Positions 1 to 8,090 of a stretch of 64,000 nt of DNA are shown here, piece by piece. Source of the stretch: Paracoccaceae bacterium. GTDB taxonomy: Bacteria > Pseudomonadota > Alphaproteobacteria > Rhodobacterales > Rhodobacteraceae. Below the pieces are notes generated by a model that saw only the letters and a program-made list of their open reading frames with translations, made no database searches and was not told the origin of the DNA. The stretch is taken from NCBI GenBank assembly GCA_002402045.2, contig NVUX02000076.1, positions 62,001-126,000 on the forward strand, given 5' to 3'. How positions within the stretch are numbered: the first letter of the stretch is position 1; each line of letters begins with the position of its first letter. A program made the translations under genes and the position numbers.

Positions 1-34
1 TAATAATTGTGCTGCTCAATAATATCTTTTTCAT
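1..34 (-). CDS. N-terminal fragment of an exported protein (partial, runs off left edge)
   Basis: Reading leftwards from an ATG at 34, eleven codons are visible and translate to MKKILLSSTII before the window ends. AGGAG lies about 8 nt upstream of the ATG. Two lysines followed by a hydrophobic stretch look like the start of a signal peptide. Porins of this bacterial group often begin in a similar way, but too little is present to name the product. Confidence 0.45.
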   Translation of the reverse strand, partial: MKKILLSSTII

Positions 35-231
35 GTTGGGCTCCTGTATTTTGGTTTTAAACCGCAGTTCTTTGTGGCTTACAGAGGGTAATACGGCCCA
101 CCGACACCCTTCCGTCGCTCACCCCTCAAATAAAACATGAGACATCCCGCCGCAGGGCAGCTTGCCCTACTGCAATCAGGCGCTCTTCCCACTATATTGC
201 CCCCATAAAAGAAAATCCCCGAGGATTCCGG

Positions 232-639
232 ATGAATAAAGACGATCGCCCGATCAAACCAGCCCTATTGCGCGGCTGGAAGTGCAAGTGCCCAAATTGT
301 GGAAATGGGCCGATGTTACGGGATTATTTAAAAGTCCGTGATGAATGTCCCGTCTGTGGTGAAGAATTATTCCACCACCGCGCCGATGACGGCCCAGCAT
401 GGGCCACAATCCTGATCGCCGGCCACTTGCTGGCCCCGCTCATGCTCATCGTCCACACCACCTTTCGCCCCGAAGGCTGGGTGATGGCGCTTGGCTTCTC
501 GGTAGTGTTCCTTGCGTTCGCGCTGTTTTTGCTCCCACGCACCAAAGGCATGTTTGTGGCCCTGCAATGGTCTCGCCGGATGCACGGATTTGGGGCGGAA
601 AAAGACCCTCAAAAAGAAGCCACAGAGAAAAGCGCCTAG
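232..639 (+). CDS. DUF983 family zinc-ribbon membrane protein
   Basis: The 135-residue protein has a short zinc ribbon (C20-x2-C23 and C39-x2-C42, with C18 nearby) followed by two hydrophobic segments at about 58-78 and 82-102. This layout is that of the DUF983 family, small inner-membrane proteins widespread in alphaproteobacteria with no settled function. The C-terminus is basic and cytoplasmic-looking. The ATG has purines (CCCGAGGATTCC) about 8-14 nt upstream. It is convergent with the hydrolase gene that ends at 733, with a short hairpin between the two stop codons. Confidence 0.85.
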   Translation: MNKDDRPIKPALLRGWKCKCPNCGNGPMLRDYLKVRDECPVCGEELFHHRADDGPAWATILIAGHLLAPLMLIVHTTFRPEGWVMALGFSVVFLAFALFLLPRTKGMFVALQWSRRMHGFGAEKDPQKEATEKSA

Positions 640-645
640 GTTTCA

Positions 646-690
646 GTGCGGCGCAAGTGCAGCCTTACCCCCTCCAAAACCTCGCCGCAC
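646..690 (+). terminator. Hairpin between convergent stop codons
   Basis: GTGCGGCG at 646-653 pairs perfectly with CGCCGCAC at 683-690 across a 29-nt loop, starting 6 nt after the DUF983 stop codon. No T-tract follows. It shares the GCGGCG/CGCCGC core with the hairpin repeats at 5354, 17480, 22202 and 49674 and may be a diverged member, but its spacing differs by several bases. Confidence 0.35.
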
Positions 691-732
691 CGCGCGGGTC
701 GAGCGCAGCGAGACACCCCAGCCGCATTATCC

Positions 733-1734
733 TTAGCTGCCCTTCTTATGCGCGGTATACCAGTCTGCCACTTTTTGCATCCCAAATAGCCGCCGAACCG
801 GACGAACGACCCAGAGCCCATAGGCACTACTCAGGCCAGAGATAAACCGGATCATCATACCATTGCGCCCAAGGGCCACCCGCATAAACACCCGCGCATA
901 CCCCGCTTTCAGCATTGGCTTTAGCACATTGTGCTTTGGGTTATTCACCAGATGTATCGCCATCAATGCTGGCCTAATGTTCTTTAGCCGCTGTGAACAC
1001 AGCACATCAAATTCGCATTTTGTCGCCACAACATTAATGAGCCGCCCCACCTGTGTCGGGCGACATGCACAAATGGGATCAAATCCGGTTATACCAGCCG
1101 CCACGGTCTTTTTTATCCGAAAGCCCTCGTCCGGATATACGCACGCAAGGCTTATCGCAATATCAGCGGCCAAAAATTCTGCAACCCGCAATGCAAAAAT
1201 ACTGCCGGCGCTAAACCCTAGCACAACAACCTTGTTATAATCCTCAGTCCGCATCTTTTCTCGCAGTGCGTTTGCTACATCATACGCATTGCCGCCAAAG
1301 CCCTCCACACCATCCAGAAAAAAGTTTTCAAGCGTTGAACGAATAGCCAGTACGTCCTTGGGCCCATCAGGAAGCAGAGATACAAAAACAGAAAGCGGAA
1401 CAAAAAACCCGCCGTTTTGACCACTAAACATAATATACAGGGTTTTTTGCGCGGCTAATGCATCAGGCGTTTTATAATACAGATGCGCCCCTAAATTCGG
1501 CTGTTTTTCCAGCTGTGGTTGCGCAGCTGCCCGCCGGCGCGCCGGTGCGGTCATATACCTGAATTGGGGGGCCAGTTTGCAAATGTCTCGCCCGCCGATA
1601 GCCGGAAGCTGAAGGTAGAGCCGCGTAAGATCGCCGGGCGGAAGATCATTACTGGCGCGTTGCAGGCAATGTAGCCGCAATATTGGCCGCTCTGTTGCTA
1701 GAATCTCAGCTAAATATGACGCCTCCGTCCCCAA
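733..1734 (-). CDS. Alpha/beta-hydrolase fold protein (esterase/thioesterase-like)
   Basis: The product of about 333 residues carries a nucleophile-elbow motif GFSAG with the serine near residue 175, preceded by a hydrophobic beta-strand (VVVL). This fits an alpha/beta hydrolase such as an esterase, lipase or thioesterase. No signal peptide is visible. The best start is a TTG at 1734, directly after the acyl carrier protein stop (TAATTG), with AAGGA just upstream; an ATG at residue 61 is an alternative but lies far into the gene. Co-translation with an acyl carrier protein and a P450-like gene suggests that it releases or edits an acyl group held on that carrier. Substrate unknown. Confidence 0.7.
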   Translation of the reverse strand: MGTEASYLAEILATERPILRLHCLQRASNDLPPGDLTRLYLQLPAIGGRDICKLAPQFRYMTAPARRRAAAQPQLEKQPNLGAHLYYKTPDALAAQKTLYIMFSGQNGGFFVPLSVFVSLLPDGPKDVLAIRSTLENFFLDGVEGFGGNAYDVANALREKMRTEDYNKVVVLGFSAGSIFALRVAEFLAADIAISLACVYPDEGFRIKKTVAAGITGFDPICACRPTQVGRLINVVATKCEFDVLCSQRLKNIRPALMAIHLVNNPKHNVLKPMLKAGYARVFMRVALGRNGMMIRFISGLSSAYGLWVVRPVRRLFGMQKVADWYTAHKKGS

Positions 1735-1995
1735 TTATCCTTGGCCAATTTTCGCGTGCAACCACTTTGAAAAGCCAGAAAATGTCGGATTGTCCATCAA
1801 GTCCGAAAACTCGATCTCGACATCAAGGCTTTCTTCAACATGCATGCAAAACTCAACAAACTTGATGCTTGAGTCGCTCAAATCCCTAAACGAAAAATCA
1901 GGTTGTTGGATCAGCTCAGCCTGAGTTCTTGAATTTTGTGGTTGAAAAACCTCGTCAATTGCACTGAACAGTGCTGCTTTTATGTGGTCTGTCAT
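1735..1995 (-). CDS. Acyl carrier protein (free-standing, accessory)
   Basis: This is an 86-residue acidic helical protein with the phosphopantetheine site D41-S42-S43-I44, where Ser42 would carry the prosthetic group. Housekeeping AcpP normally has DSL at this point, and the overall sequence is far from AcpP, so this is a specialised carrier rather than the fatty-acid synthase one. Its ATG overlaps the P450 stop codon (ATGA, 1992-1995) and its TAA abuts the hydrolase start, so the three genes are probably translated as a unit. In other systems (for example P450BioI) a P450 acts on an acyl chain tethered to ACP, and the context suggests a similar carrier role here. Confidence 0.75.
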   Translation of the reverse strand: MTDHIKAALFSAIDEVFQPQNSRTQAELIQQPDFSFRDLSDSSIKFVEFCMHVEESLDVEIEFSDLMDNPTFSGFSKWLHAKIGQG

Positions 1996-2960
1996 GGCAA
2001 TACCTCAACTGAAATTGCACTGGGATAATCCAGAATTTTATGGGTGGGAGCCGCTATGCTTATCAGGCGAATCCCCAACGGGTTTTGCGCCATTTTCGCC
2101 CCTATGCGAGACCACAGCGATAAAGCAGAGCTGCGCCCGAGGCAAGCATGAGATCCCACTCCAAAAATATGGTTTGGCTGCCCGCCTTCCTCTAGAAAAT
2201 GGCGCATATCAACCTCGCATATCCGCACCGAATGCGCCTCTGTTCCAAGATCAACCGGCCCCTGAGCGCATTCACGCCCCACAATCGCCACCCCAGTTGC
2301 CGGAAATTGCGTCCCCCAGTTCAGCGCGCAAATACGGGTTTCGGCTGAATTGCTTAACAGCTTGGCAAAGCTCGCTGCCAAGCTGGCCCCAAGCGGCACC
2401 AACCCAAGCGTAGAAAACGCAACTCTTATACCGTGGGTTTCTGCACTGTCATCGGGAAACAGCGCCCATGCCAATTTGCGCAAGGCTGCAAATTCTGAAT
2501 CAATTTTACGCATCATTTTTAAGCTGTTATTTGTGGTAAACACGCAAACAACCTCTGGCGAAAAGGGTAGCCCTGTAATAGCTTCGGCGGCCATTTCAAT
2601 AACCGGGTCAATTATGTCCGCAATTATTTCCACCTGCCCCGTTCGCCCCAGTTTTTCATCAAATAAATCTGCGGCCTTTTGCTCAAACTCCGCAATCGCT
2701 TCCGCACGCGACTTCAAATAAACCGCACTTTGCTGCCGCAAGACCTTGTGTCGTGCGCCATCATGAAACAATGGCAAATAGTGCGCCACAAACCGGATAT
2801 TTGGAAAATCCCGCCCAAGCTCCTTTGCAAGCCGCTCGTAAAATTTAGGCAGTTTAAGTGGACCAAATTCGTCTCCCAGCAAAACATCGAGACCCGCTTG
2901 GGCTGTATGGGTGCTGCAAACGCCATCATTTGGGCGAACAGAAAAGGGCGTGTTTTTCAT
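1992..2960 (-). CDS. Cytochrome P450-like protein, shortened and with altered core motifs
   Basis: The 322-residue protein ends with the P450 heme-ligand signature FGVGSHACLG, with the thiolate at Cys273, and has a C-helix-type HKVLR near residue 71. It is shorter than usual bacterial P450s (about 400 residues). The I-helix acid-threonine pair is not visible; the matching stretch reads LGASLAAS near 190-197. The K-helix ExxR, nearly universal in P450s, appears replaced by C211-A-L-N214. The ATG has AGGAG 5 nt upstream. It overlaps the ACP gene by 4 nt. It is either a non-canonical heme protein, perhaps peroxide-using or purely binding, or a decaying enzyme. The intact reading frame and translational coupling favour function. 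Confidence 0.7.
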   Translation of the reverse strand: MKNTPFSVRPNDGVCSTHTAQAGLDVLLGDEFGPLKLPKFYERLAKELGRDFPNIRFVAHYLPLFHDGARHKVLRQQSAVYLKSRAEAIAEFEQKAADLFDEKLGRTGQVEIIADIIDPVIEMAAEAITGLPFSPEVVCVFTTNNSLKMMRKIDSEFAALRKLAWALFPDDSAETHGIRVAFSTLGLVPLGASLAASFAKLLSNSAETRICALNWGTQFPATGVAIVGRECAQGPVDLGTEAHSVRICEVDMRHFLEEGGQPNHIFGVGSHACLGRSSALSLWSRIGAKMAQNPLGIRLISIAAPTHKILDYPSAISVEVLP

Positions 2961-3032
2961 CTAAGCTCCTGTATTGGCTTTTGATTTATTAACACACTCC
3001 CATTGCTTATTACACCCGATAAATTGGCGGCC

Positions 3033-4199
3033 TTATGCTTTGCCTTGCGTGAGCTGCTGCACAATTCGGGCCTTTACCGGCGGCAATACATTTCCCAGCC
3101 GCAACGCCGCACCGCGCAATATCTTTGCCGGAAGCCGCGTATCTGTGTATAGTTTCACCAATGCATTTGTGGCCAAATACAATGGCCGCGCAATCCTCCT
3201 GTGGGCCCGCTCATAGGGGAGCAGCACGTTGATATCGCCCACATCCCGGCCCTCTGTGGCCGCTTGCCTTACCATCCCTGCCAGAATGGCGCCGCCGGTA
3301 AGCCCAAGGTTATAGCCATGCGCGGTGACAGGGTGCATGCCCACGGCGGCATCTCCAACCAATGCAAACCGCGGGGCCACAAAGCGCTTCGCAAACACCC
3401 CCACCAGCGGATACGCCACCCGCTTGCTCACCAGTTCCATTTTGCCAAGCTTCCCCCCAAATCGCATCTGAATTTCAGCAGCAAATTCGGTATCCGGCAT
3501 CGCCATCGCGGCCTCGGATTTGTCACTGGCCAGCGTTACCACCACCGAAGAAACAGCCCCGTTCATCGGGAGAATTGCCAGCGTTTGATCATAGTGAAAG
3601 CACTCGGTCGCCACATCATTATGGGGCAGCGCATGTGACATTTCACACACAATGACCACACGGCCAAAATCTTCCATTTCGGCCCCGATGCCCATTTTCC
3701 GGCGGGTCTCGGAAAAGCGGCTATCAGCAGCCACAACCAAGGCGGTCGTCAGCACCCGACCGCTTTTCAGCCCTACCCGCCCGGTAGACACATCTTCTAC
3801 CGGCGCGTCGCAAATCAGGGTAACATCGGGAAGGTCTTTCACCTCCAGATACGCCGCGCGCCTGATCAAATAATTCGGCACAATCCGCCCAAGGTAATCC
3901 TTGCCACTGCCATCACTCGCAAAATGCAGCGCATAGTCAGAGCGGCCATTCAGCACTTTGGCATCTCTAATCATCCCGCAGGCCTCAGCAGGAATATGCG
4001 GCCACATCCCCAGCTTTTCCATAATCTCTTCCGAGGCATGCGTGAGCGCAATATCGCGACCGTCCTCAGGCGGATTGGCCAAAACAGCTTCCGCCAAGCG
4101 CTCCACCACAGCCACCTTGAGGCCACTGCCAGCCAAGCTCCGCACAAAGCCAAGCCCTGCTGGGCCGGCTCCAATTACGATAATATCAAAATGATCCAT
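3033..4199 (-). CDS. ubiM: FAD-dependent hydroxylase of the UbiH/UbiM type
   Basis: The 388-residue flavoprotein starts with the dinucleotide-binding motif DIIVIGAGPAGLG and has the second UbiH-family signature DGRDIALTHAS near residue 43. Its FAD-ribityl motif reads GDAAVGMHPVTAHGYNLGL; the HPVTAHG form is, from memory, typical of the UbiM branch, which hydroxylates the ubiquinone ring in some proteobacteria. I chose the ATG at 4199 because GAGGA precedes it and the Rossmann motif begins right after it. The gene sits 72 nt upstream of the P450-like gene on the same strand, so it could instead belong to the ACP/P450 group. The family call is firm; the exact Ubi subtype is less so. Confidence 0.75.
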   Translation of the reverse strand: MDHFDIIVIGAGPAGLGFVRSLAGSGLKVAVVERLAEAVLANPPEDGRDIALTHASEEIMEKLGMWPHIPAEACGMIRDAKVLNGRSDYALHFASDGSGKDYLGRIVPNYLIRRAAYLEVKDLPDVTLICDAPVEDVSTGRVGLKSGRVLTTALVVAADSRFSETRRKMGIGAEMEDFGRVVIVCEMSHALPHNDVATECFHYDQTLAILPMNGAVSSVVVTLASDKSEAAMAMPDTEFAAEIQMRFGGKLGKMELVSKRVAYPLVGVFAKRFVAPRFALVGDAAVGMHPVTAHGYNLGLTGGAILAGMVRQAATEGRDVGDINVLLPYERAHRRIARPLYLATNALVKLYTDTRLPAKILRGAALRLGNVLPPVKARIVQQLTQGKA

Positions 4200-4306
4200 T
4201 CCGCGCGTCCTCAAGGATAAAGCGCAAATGATAACCGTTTTGAGATGATAAGCCTTGAGCATCGTCAAGTTTAGTAAATTGGCGGAATAGGAGGCTTACC
4301 CCACAA

Positions 4307-5245
4307 TTATAACCGCCCGATCCGCTCAAATAACAGCTCAAAAAACGCGTCGTCATCAACCTCGCGCATAAACATCGCGTTGGGCTCGCGGCCTGAAACC
4401 CGCCACCAGTCAACCACCGTCATGCCCATGGTCAGGGCAGATTCGGTTTCGATTTCAATATTGACCTCACGGCCTTTATACATCTCGGGTTTTAAGAGAT
4501 AGGCAATCACGTTTGGGTCGTGCAACGGCGCACCTTCGGAGCCGTATTTCTCCATGTCAAACCGCTCAAAAAAGTCGAGCATTTCGGCGGTAAAAATACC
4601 GGCTTTATTACCAAGGTTTTTGAAGCGCTCAATACGGCTGCGTGTGGTCAGGGCTTTGTGGGTGAGGTCCAACGGCATCACCACCAATGGAATGCCCGAC
4701 TGGAAAACAACCTTGGCGGCGTGGGGGTCCACATAAATGTTAAATTCAGCCGCGGGCGTAATGTTGCCCCCCTCAAAGCAGCCGCCGCCCATCAGCACAA
4801 TCTCGTGGATATGCTCGGCAATATCAGGAGCTTTGATCAGCGCCAAAGCGATGTTTGTGAGCGGGCCAAGCACGCAGAGCGTCACCACGCCATCACGCTG
4901 GGTGCGCAAGGTTTTAACAATGAAATCAACCGCATGCTCTTTGCGAAGCGGCATGGTCGGCTCCCAAAGCTCGGGGCCATTCAGGCCTGATTTTCCATGC
5001 ACATTTTCCGCCGTTACCAGCGGACGCACCATCGGGCGAACCGCCCCCGCAAACACCGGAATATCCGTGCGCCCAGCCAACTCGCAAATAATCCGAGCGT
5101 TACGCTGGGTCAATGCTAGCGGCACATTCCCTGCCACACAGGTAATGCCCAGCACTTCAAGCTCAGAGGAGCCAAATGCCAATAGAATGGCCACGGCATC
5201 ATCCTGCCCCGGATCGGTATCAATGATAATTTTTCGCGGTGCCAT
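4307..5245 (-). CDS. Inosine/uridine-preferring nucleoside hydrolase family protein
   Basis: The 312-residue protein begins with IIIDTDPGQDDA, the calcium-binding aspartate cluster of nucleoside hydrolases, and continues with the family pattern through VLGPLTNIALAL and MGGG. These enzymes cleave the N-glycosidic bond of ribonucleosides in salvage. The ATG at 5245 (MAPRK) is preferred over one 12 nt upstream because GAGGGTTGAG precedes it at ribosome-binding distance. Which nucleoside it prefers cannot be read from the sequence. It lies 107 nt upstream of the UbiM-like gene and may be transcribed with it. Confidence 0.88.
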   Translation of the reverse strand: MAPRKIIIDTDPGQDDAVAILLAFGSSELEVLGITCVAGNVPLALTQRNARIICELAGRTDIPVFAGAVRPMVRPLVTAENVHGKSGLNGPELWEPTMPLRKEHAVDFIVKTLRTQRDGVVTLCVLGPLTNIALALIKAPDIAEHIHEIVLMGGGCFEGGNITPAAEFNIYVDPHAAKVVFQSGIPLVVMPLDLTHKALTTRSRIERFKNLGNKAGIFTAEMLDFFERFDMEKYGSEGAPLHDPNVIAYLLKPEMYKGREVNIEIETESALTMGMTVVDWWRVSGREPNAMFMREVDDDAFFELLFERIGRL

Positions 5246-5353
5246 CTCAACCCTCATTTTATAAAGACGGCATTTTGCGCTAACAATTACCCAGGTTCAA
5301 TAGCTCAATTAACTTCGCATTTGGATGTAAGTTTCAGGCGCTGATGTTGTGGC

Positions 5354-5400
5354 GCGGCGCGGGCACACTCTTGCAACAAGCGCAGAGGTAAACGCGCCGC
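5354..5400. repeat. Dispersed 3'-end hairpin repeat, family 1, copy a
   Basis: GCGGCGCG at 5354-5361 and CGCGCCGC at 5393-5400 form a perfect 8-bp stem with a 31-nt loop. The same stem and nearly the same loop length recur at 17480, 22202 and 49674. This copy lies just beyond the stop codon of the minus-strand ilvE group (5422). A third short stretch, TGG before the left arm, is shared with copy c. Confidence 0.6.
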
Positions 5401-5421
5401 AATCGTGGCACTTGAAGCACC

Positions 5422-5745
5422 CTACTCGGCCGCTCCAATTTTATCACGACACACAGATAATGCCTGCCCGTGCGGAACAAAGAATCGATAGCCTTCGCGT
5501 GTAAGCCCCGCCAATTCGCCCTCTTCCGCAGCTGCCCCCGCATTTATTTGTGCAATGCGCTCAGAAATAGCGCCAAAGCGGGCGTATTGTTCATCCCCAA
5601 ACCGCGAATGCAGCATGAGCGACGCACAAATGCAAAGCGCGCTACTATTATTTTGCGCCAAGCACGCGCCGATCACGCCGTCTTCAGCCTCTTGCGCCTG
5701 AAGCGGCAGGGCCATGAACCCCGCCAGCAAAGCCGCGCGCAACAT
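5422..5745 (-). CDS. Small exported protein of unknown function, coupled to ilvE
   Basis: The 107-residue product starts with a short signal-peptide-like stretch (MLRAALLAGFMALPLQAQ), so it is probably periplasmic. Three or four cysteines follow (CLAQ, CICAS, VCRDK), compatible with a disulfide-stabilised helical protein. Its ATG overlaps the ilvE stop codon (TAATG at 5743-5747), so translation is probably coupled. I do not recognise a named family. No link to branched-chain amino acid metabolism is visible apart from the junction. Confidence 0.7.
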   Translation of the reverse strand: MLRAALLAGFMALPLQAQEAEDGVIGACLAQNNSSALCICASLMLHSRFGDEQYARFGAISERIAQINAGAAAEEGELAGLTREGYRFFVPHGQALSVCRDKIGAAE

Positions 5746-6614
5746 TATGCGCGCACCAGCACTTCGTATTCCTCCGAAATACTACGGGCCAACGCGCCAA
5801 CTTCAAACATATAATCGCCGATCTGCCCAACAGGCGTAACCTCAGCGGCGGTGCCTGTCAGCCAACATTGCTCAAAGCTTACCAATTCATCAGCCATAAT
5901 ATGGCGCTCAACCACTTCGATCCCCCGGGCCTTTAGCATGCCAATCACCGTTTGCCGCGTGATGCCATTTAGGAAGGCGTCTGGCAGCGGCGTATGCACA
6001 ACGCCGTCTTTTACAAAGAAAATATTGGCGCCCGTGGCCTCGGCCACATAACCGCGATAATCATACATCATCGCATCCGAGCAGCCCTTGGCCTCGGCCG
6101 CGTGCTTGGACATGGTGCAGATCATATAAAGGCCCGAAGCCTTGGCAAAGCAGGGGATGGTTAAAGGATCAGGCCGCCGCCATTTGGAAATGTCGAGTTT
6201 GGCACCCTTATATTTGGCATCGCCATAATAATTGCCCCACTCCCACACAGCCACGGCCATGCGCACCTTGTTCGCCGCCGAAGCGACCCCCATATCGGGG
6301 CCCGCACCGCGCCACGCCAGCACCCGCACATAAGCGTCTTTCAGCCCGTTGGCCTCCAGCGCTGCGTATTTCGCGTCTTCGATCTGCGCAACCGTCCACG
6401 GGATAGGCATGTCAATATAATCACCAGATTTCAGCAACCGCTCGGAGTGCAGAACGCTTTTGAATATCTTGCCGTTATAGCAGCGCTCACCCTCAAACAC
6501 CGACGAAGCGTAGTGCATTGCATGCGTAAGCACATGCACATTGGCCTCGCGCCATGGCACCATTTCACCGTCTAACCAAATAACGCCATCGCGATCATCA
6601 TATCCGTTTGCCAT
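5745..6614 (-). CDS. ilvE: Branched-chain amino acid aminotransferase
   Basis: This 289-residue fold-type IV PLP enzyme performs the last step of valine, leucine and isoleucine synthesis and the first of their breakdown. It opens with VIWLDGEMVPWREANVHV and keeps the family stretch around the PLP lysine, KASGLYM, near residue 159. The length and the start match the alphaproteobacterial type. GAGGG lies about 8 nt before the ATG. It is transcribed away from petP, and the 138-bp gap holds several inverted repeats that could serve both promoters. Confidence 0.93.
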   Translation of the reverse strand: MANGYDDRDGVIWLDGEMVPWREANVHVLTHAMHYASSVFEGERCYNGKIFKSVLHSERLLKSGDYIDMPIPWTVAQIEDAKYAALEANGLKDAYVRVLAWRGAGPDMGVASAANKVRMAVAVWEWGNYYGDAKYKGAKLDISKWRRPDPLTIPCFAKASGLYMICTMSKHAAEAKGCSDAMMYDYRGYVAEATGANIFFVKDGVVHTPLPDAFLNGITRQTVIGMLKARGIEVVERHIMADELVSFEQCWLTGTAAEVTPVGQIGDYMFEVGALARSISEEYEVLVRA

Positions 6615-6640
6615 GATTTTCCCTCGTATATTTCCATAAG

Positions 6641-6677
6641 TTGCGCATTGCGCATGATTAACGTAAGTATATTACGT
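6641..6677. promoter_or_regulatory. Candidate operator cluster upstream of ilvE
   Basis: Within 37 bp there is a tandem copy of TTGCGCA (6641-6647 and 6648-6654) and an inverted repeat ACGTAA-N5-TTACGT (6661-6677). They lie 27-63 bp upstream of the ilvE start codon, between ilvE and the divergent MarR-type gene petP. Dyads of this size are typical binding sites for dimeric regulators. Which protein binds is inference; PetP is the obvious candidate. Confidence 0.4.
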
Positions 6678-6696
6678 ATTTCCTATCATTCCTCCC

Positions 6697-6725
6697 TTGG
6701 AATGTCAACATAGCTGACATAAACT
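6697..6725 (+). promoter_or_regulatory. Candidate petP promoter with a dyad in its spacer
   Basis: TTGGAA (6697-6702) and TAAACT (6720-6725) are separated by 17 bp, a plausible sigma-70-type promoter. The inverted repeat ATGTCA-N7-TGACAT (6702-6720) fills the spacer almost exactly. A site there would let a dimer such as PetP control its own gene. Both hexamers are imperfect. Confidence 0.4.
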
Positions 6726-6752
6726 GTGAACACTCTTAAAAGAGGCGGACCC

Positions 6753-7253
6753 ATGCAGAACCCAAATCGTAGCGACCAGCTTCTGTTTTTAACGGATGAA
6801 CAACTCCGCCAAGGCATCGAGATGATGTTTTTTGCTTATCGCGGCTTTACCGCCTACCCAGACAAGATTTTGGCTGAGCATCATTATGGCCGCGCGCACC
6901 ATCGCGCCATTCATTTTATTGGCCGCAAGCCGGGGCTAACGGTTAGCGAGCTGCTCGACATTCTGGGCGTGACCAAGCAATCGCTCAACCGTGTTTTGCG
7001 CGAGCTGGTGAATAACGGGCTGGTGGACAGCCGCATTGGCAAACGCGACCGGCGGCAGCGGAATTTACACCTCACGCCCGAAGGGAAAACGCTGGAAAAA
7101 GAGCTTTCCAATGCCCAGCGCCAAAAAATGCGCAAAGCTTATTCGGCGGCTGGCCCCGAGGCTGTGCAGGGCTTTCGCACCGTATTAAACGCCATGTTTG
7201 AGCCCGAAGCCGCCGCCCAGATCAAGCGCCTATTGGCCGGAGATTCGACATGA
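6753..7253 (+). CDS. petP: MarR-family transcriptional regulator PetP
   Basis: The 166-residue winged-helix regulator has the MarR core: a recognition region GLTVSELLDILGVTKQSLNR and a basic wing GKRDRRQRNLHLT. I chose the ATG at 6753 because AGAGGCGGA lies 8 nt upstream. Its stop overlaps the start of the next gene (ATGA). In Rhodobacter capsulatus a MarR-like PetP is encoded with the response regulator PetR, and the pair was tied to cytochrome bc1 expression. The same pairing and the ilvE neighbour support this name here. Confidence 0.82.
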   Translation: MQNPNRSDQLLFLTDEQLRQGIEMMFFAYRGFTAYPDKILAEHHYGRAHHRAIHFIGRKPGLTVSELLDILGVTKQSLNRVLRELVNNGLVDSRIGKRDRRQRNLHLTPEGKTLEKELSNAQRQKMRKAYSAAGPEAVQGFRTVLNAMFEPEAAAQIKRLLAGDST

Positions 7254-7957
7254 CCCCCGACCACATCGGCGCTCACCTCCTTATTGTAGATGATGACAGC
7301 CGCATTCGCACATTGCTTGCCAAGTTTTTGAGCAAAAACGGATACCTCACCACAACCGCCCGCGATGCAGCCCACGCCCGCCGGCTGTTATGTGGGTTGG
7401 AATTTGATATGCTGATTGTCGACGTGATGATGCCCGGCGAAAACGGGTTTGATTTCACGCGTGATCTGCGCAAAACCCTATCAACTCCGATCATGCTGCT
7501 AACCGCGCGCGGCGAGGCTTCTGACCGGATTACCGGGCTGGAAGCGGGTGCCGATGATTACCTTCCCAAGCCGTTTGAGCCACAAGAATTGCTGCTGCGC
7601 GTAAACGCCATTATGCGCCGTGCTCCGATGGAAAACCTGCAACCGGCACCGCCCAAAAACCTGCATCTAGGGGCCTTTCGCTACGATATTTCGCGCGCTG
7701 AGCTTTGGCGCGACGATACGCTCGTTCGGCTAACCTCTACCGAAAATGCTCTGATGAAAATATTTGCGGCCCAGCCCGGCGAAACCATGTCTCGCACACG
7801 GCTGGTTGAAGCGCTTGGGCAGGGAAACTCAACCGCACAGGAGCGCGCGATTGACGTGCAAGTTACGCGTTTGCGGCGAAAAATTGAGGCCGACCCAAAA
7901 TCTCCGCGCTATCTGCAAACGGTGCGGGGTGCTGGCTATATGATTGTGCCAGACTAG
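7250..7957 (+). CDS. petR: OmpR-type response regulator PetR
   Basis: This 235-residue two-domain regulator has a receiver with the acidic pair DDD near residue 15, the phospho-acceptor aspartate in LIVDVMMPG, and the lysine in YLPKPF. A winged-helix DNA-binding domain ends with VRGAGYMIV. It overlaps petP by 4 nt, with GGAGA upstream of the ATG. No histidine kinase gene is adjacent, as is usual for petR, so its phosphodonor is not evident. The only kinase in this window is the TruA-kinase fusion at 36354; nothing in the sequence links the two. Confidence 0.88.
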   Translation: MTPDHIGAHLLIVDDDSRIRTLLAKFLSKNGYLTTTARDAAHARRLLCGLEFDMLIVDVMMPGENGFDFTRDLRKTLSTPIMLLTARGEASDRITGLEAGADDYLPKPFEPQELLLRVNAIMRRAPMENLQPAPPKNLHLGAFRYDISRAELWRDDTLVRLTSTENALMKIFAAQPGETMSRTRLVEALGQGNSTAQERAIDVQVTRLRRKIEADPKSPRYLQTVRGAGYMIVPD

Positions 7958-8090
7958 CAGCGCCTCTTCGGCTTGCATATAATGGTTACGGTCCGGTTGA
8001 AATACACACTGCGCCCGTTACAATTCGCCCCCTTGCAAACCGCCCCCAAACCCCTACCTTTGAGCAGAAATCTTGATAAAGGAACAGATC

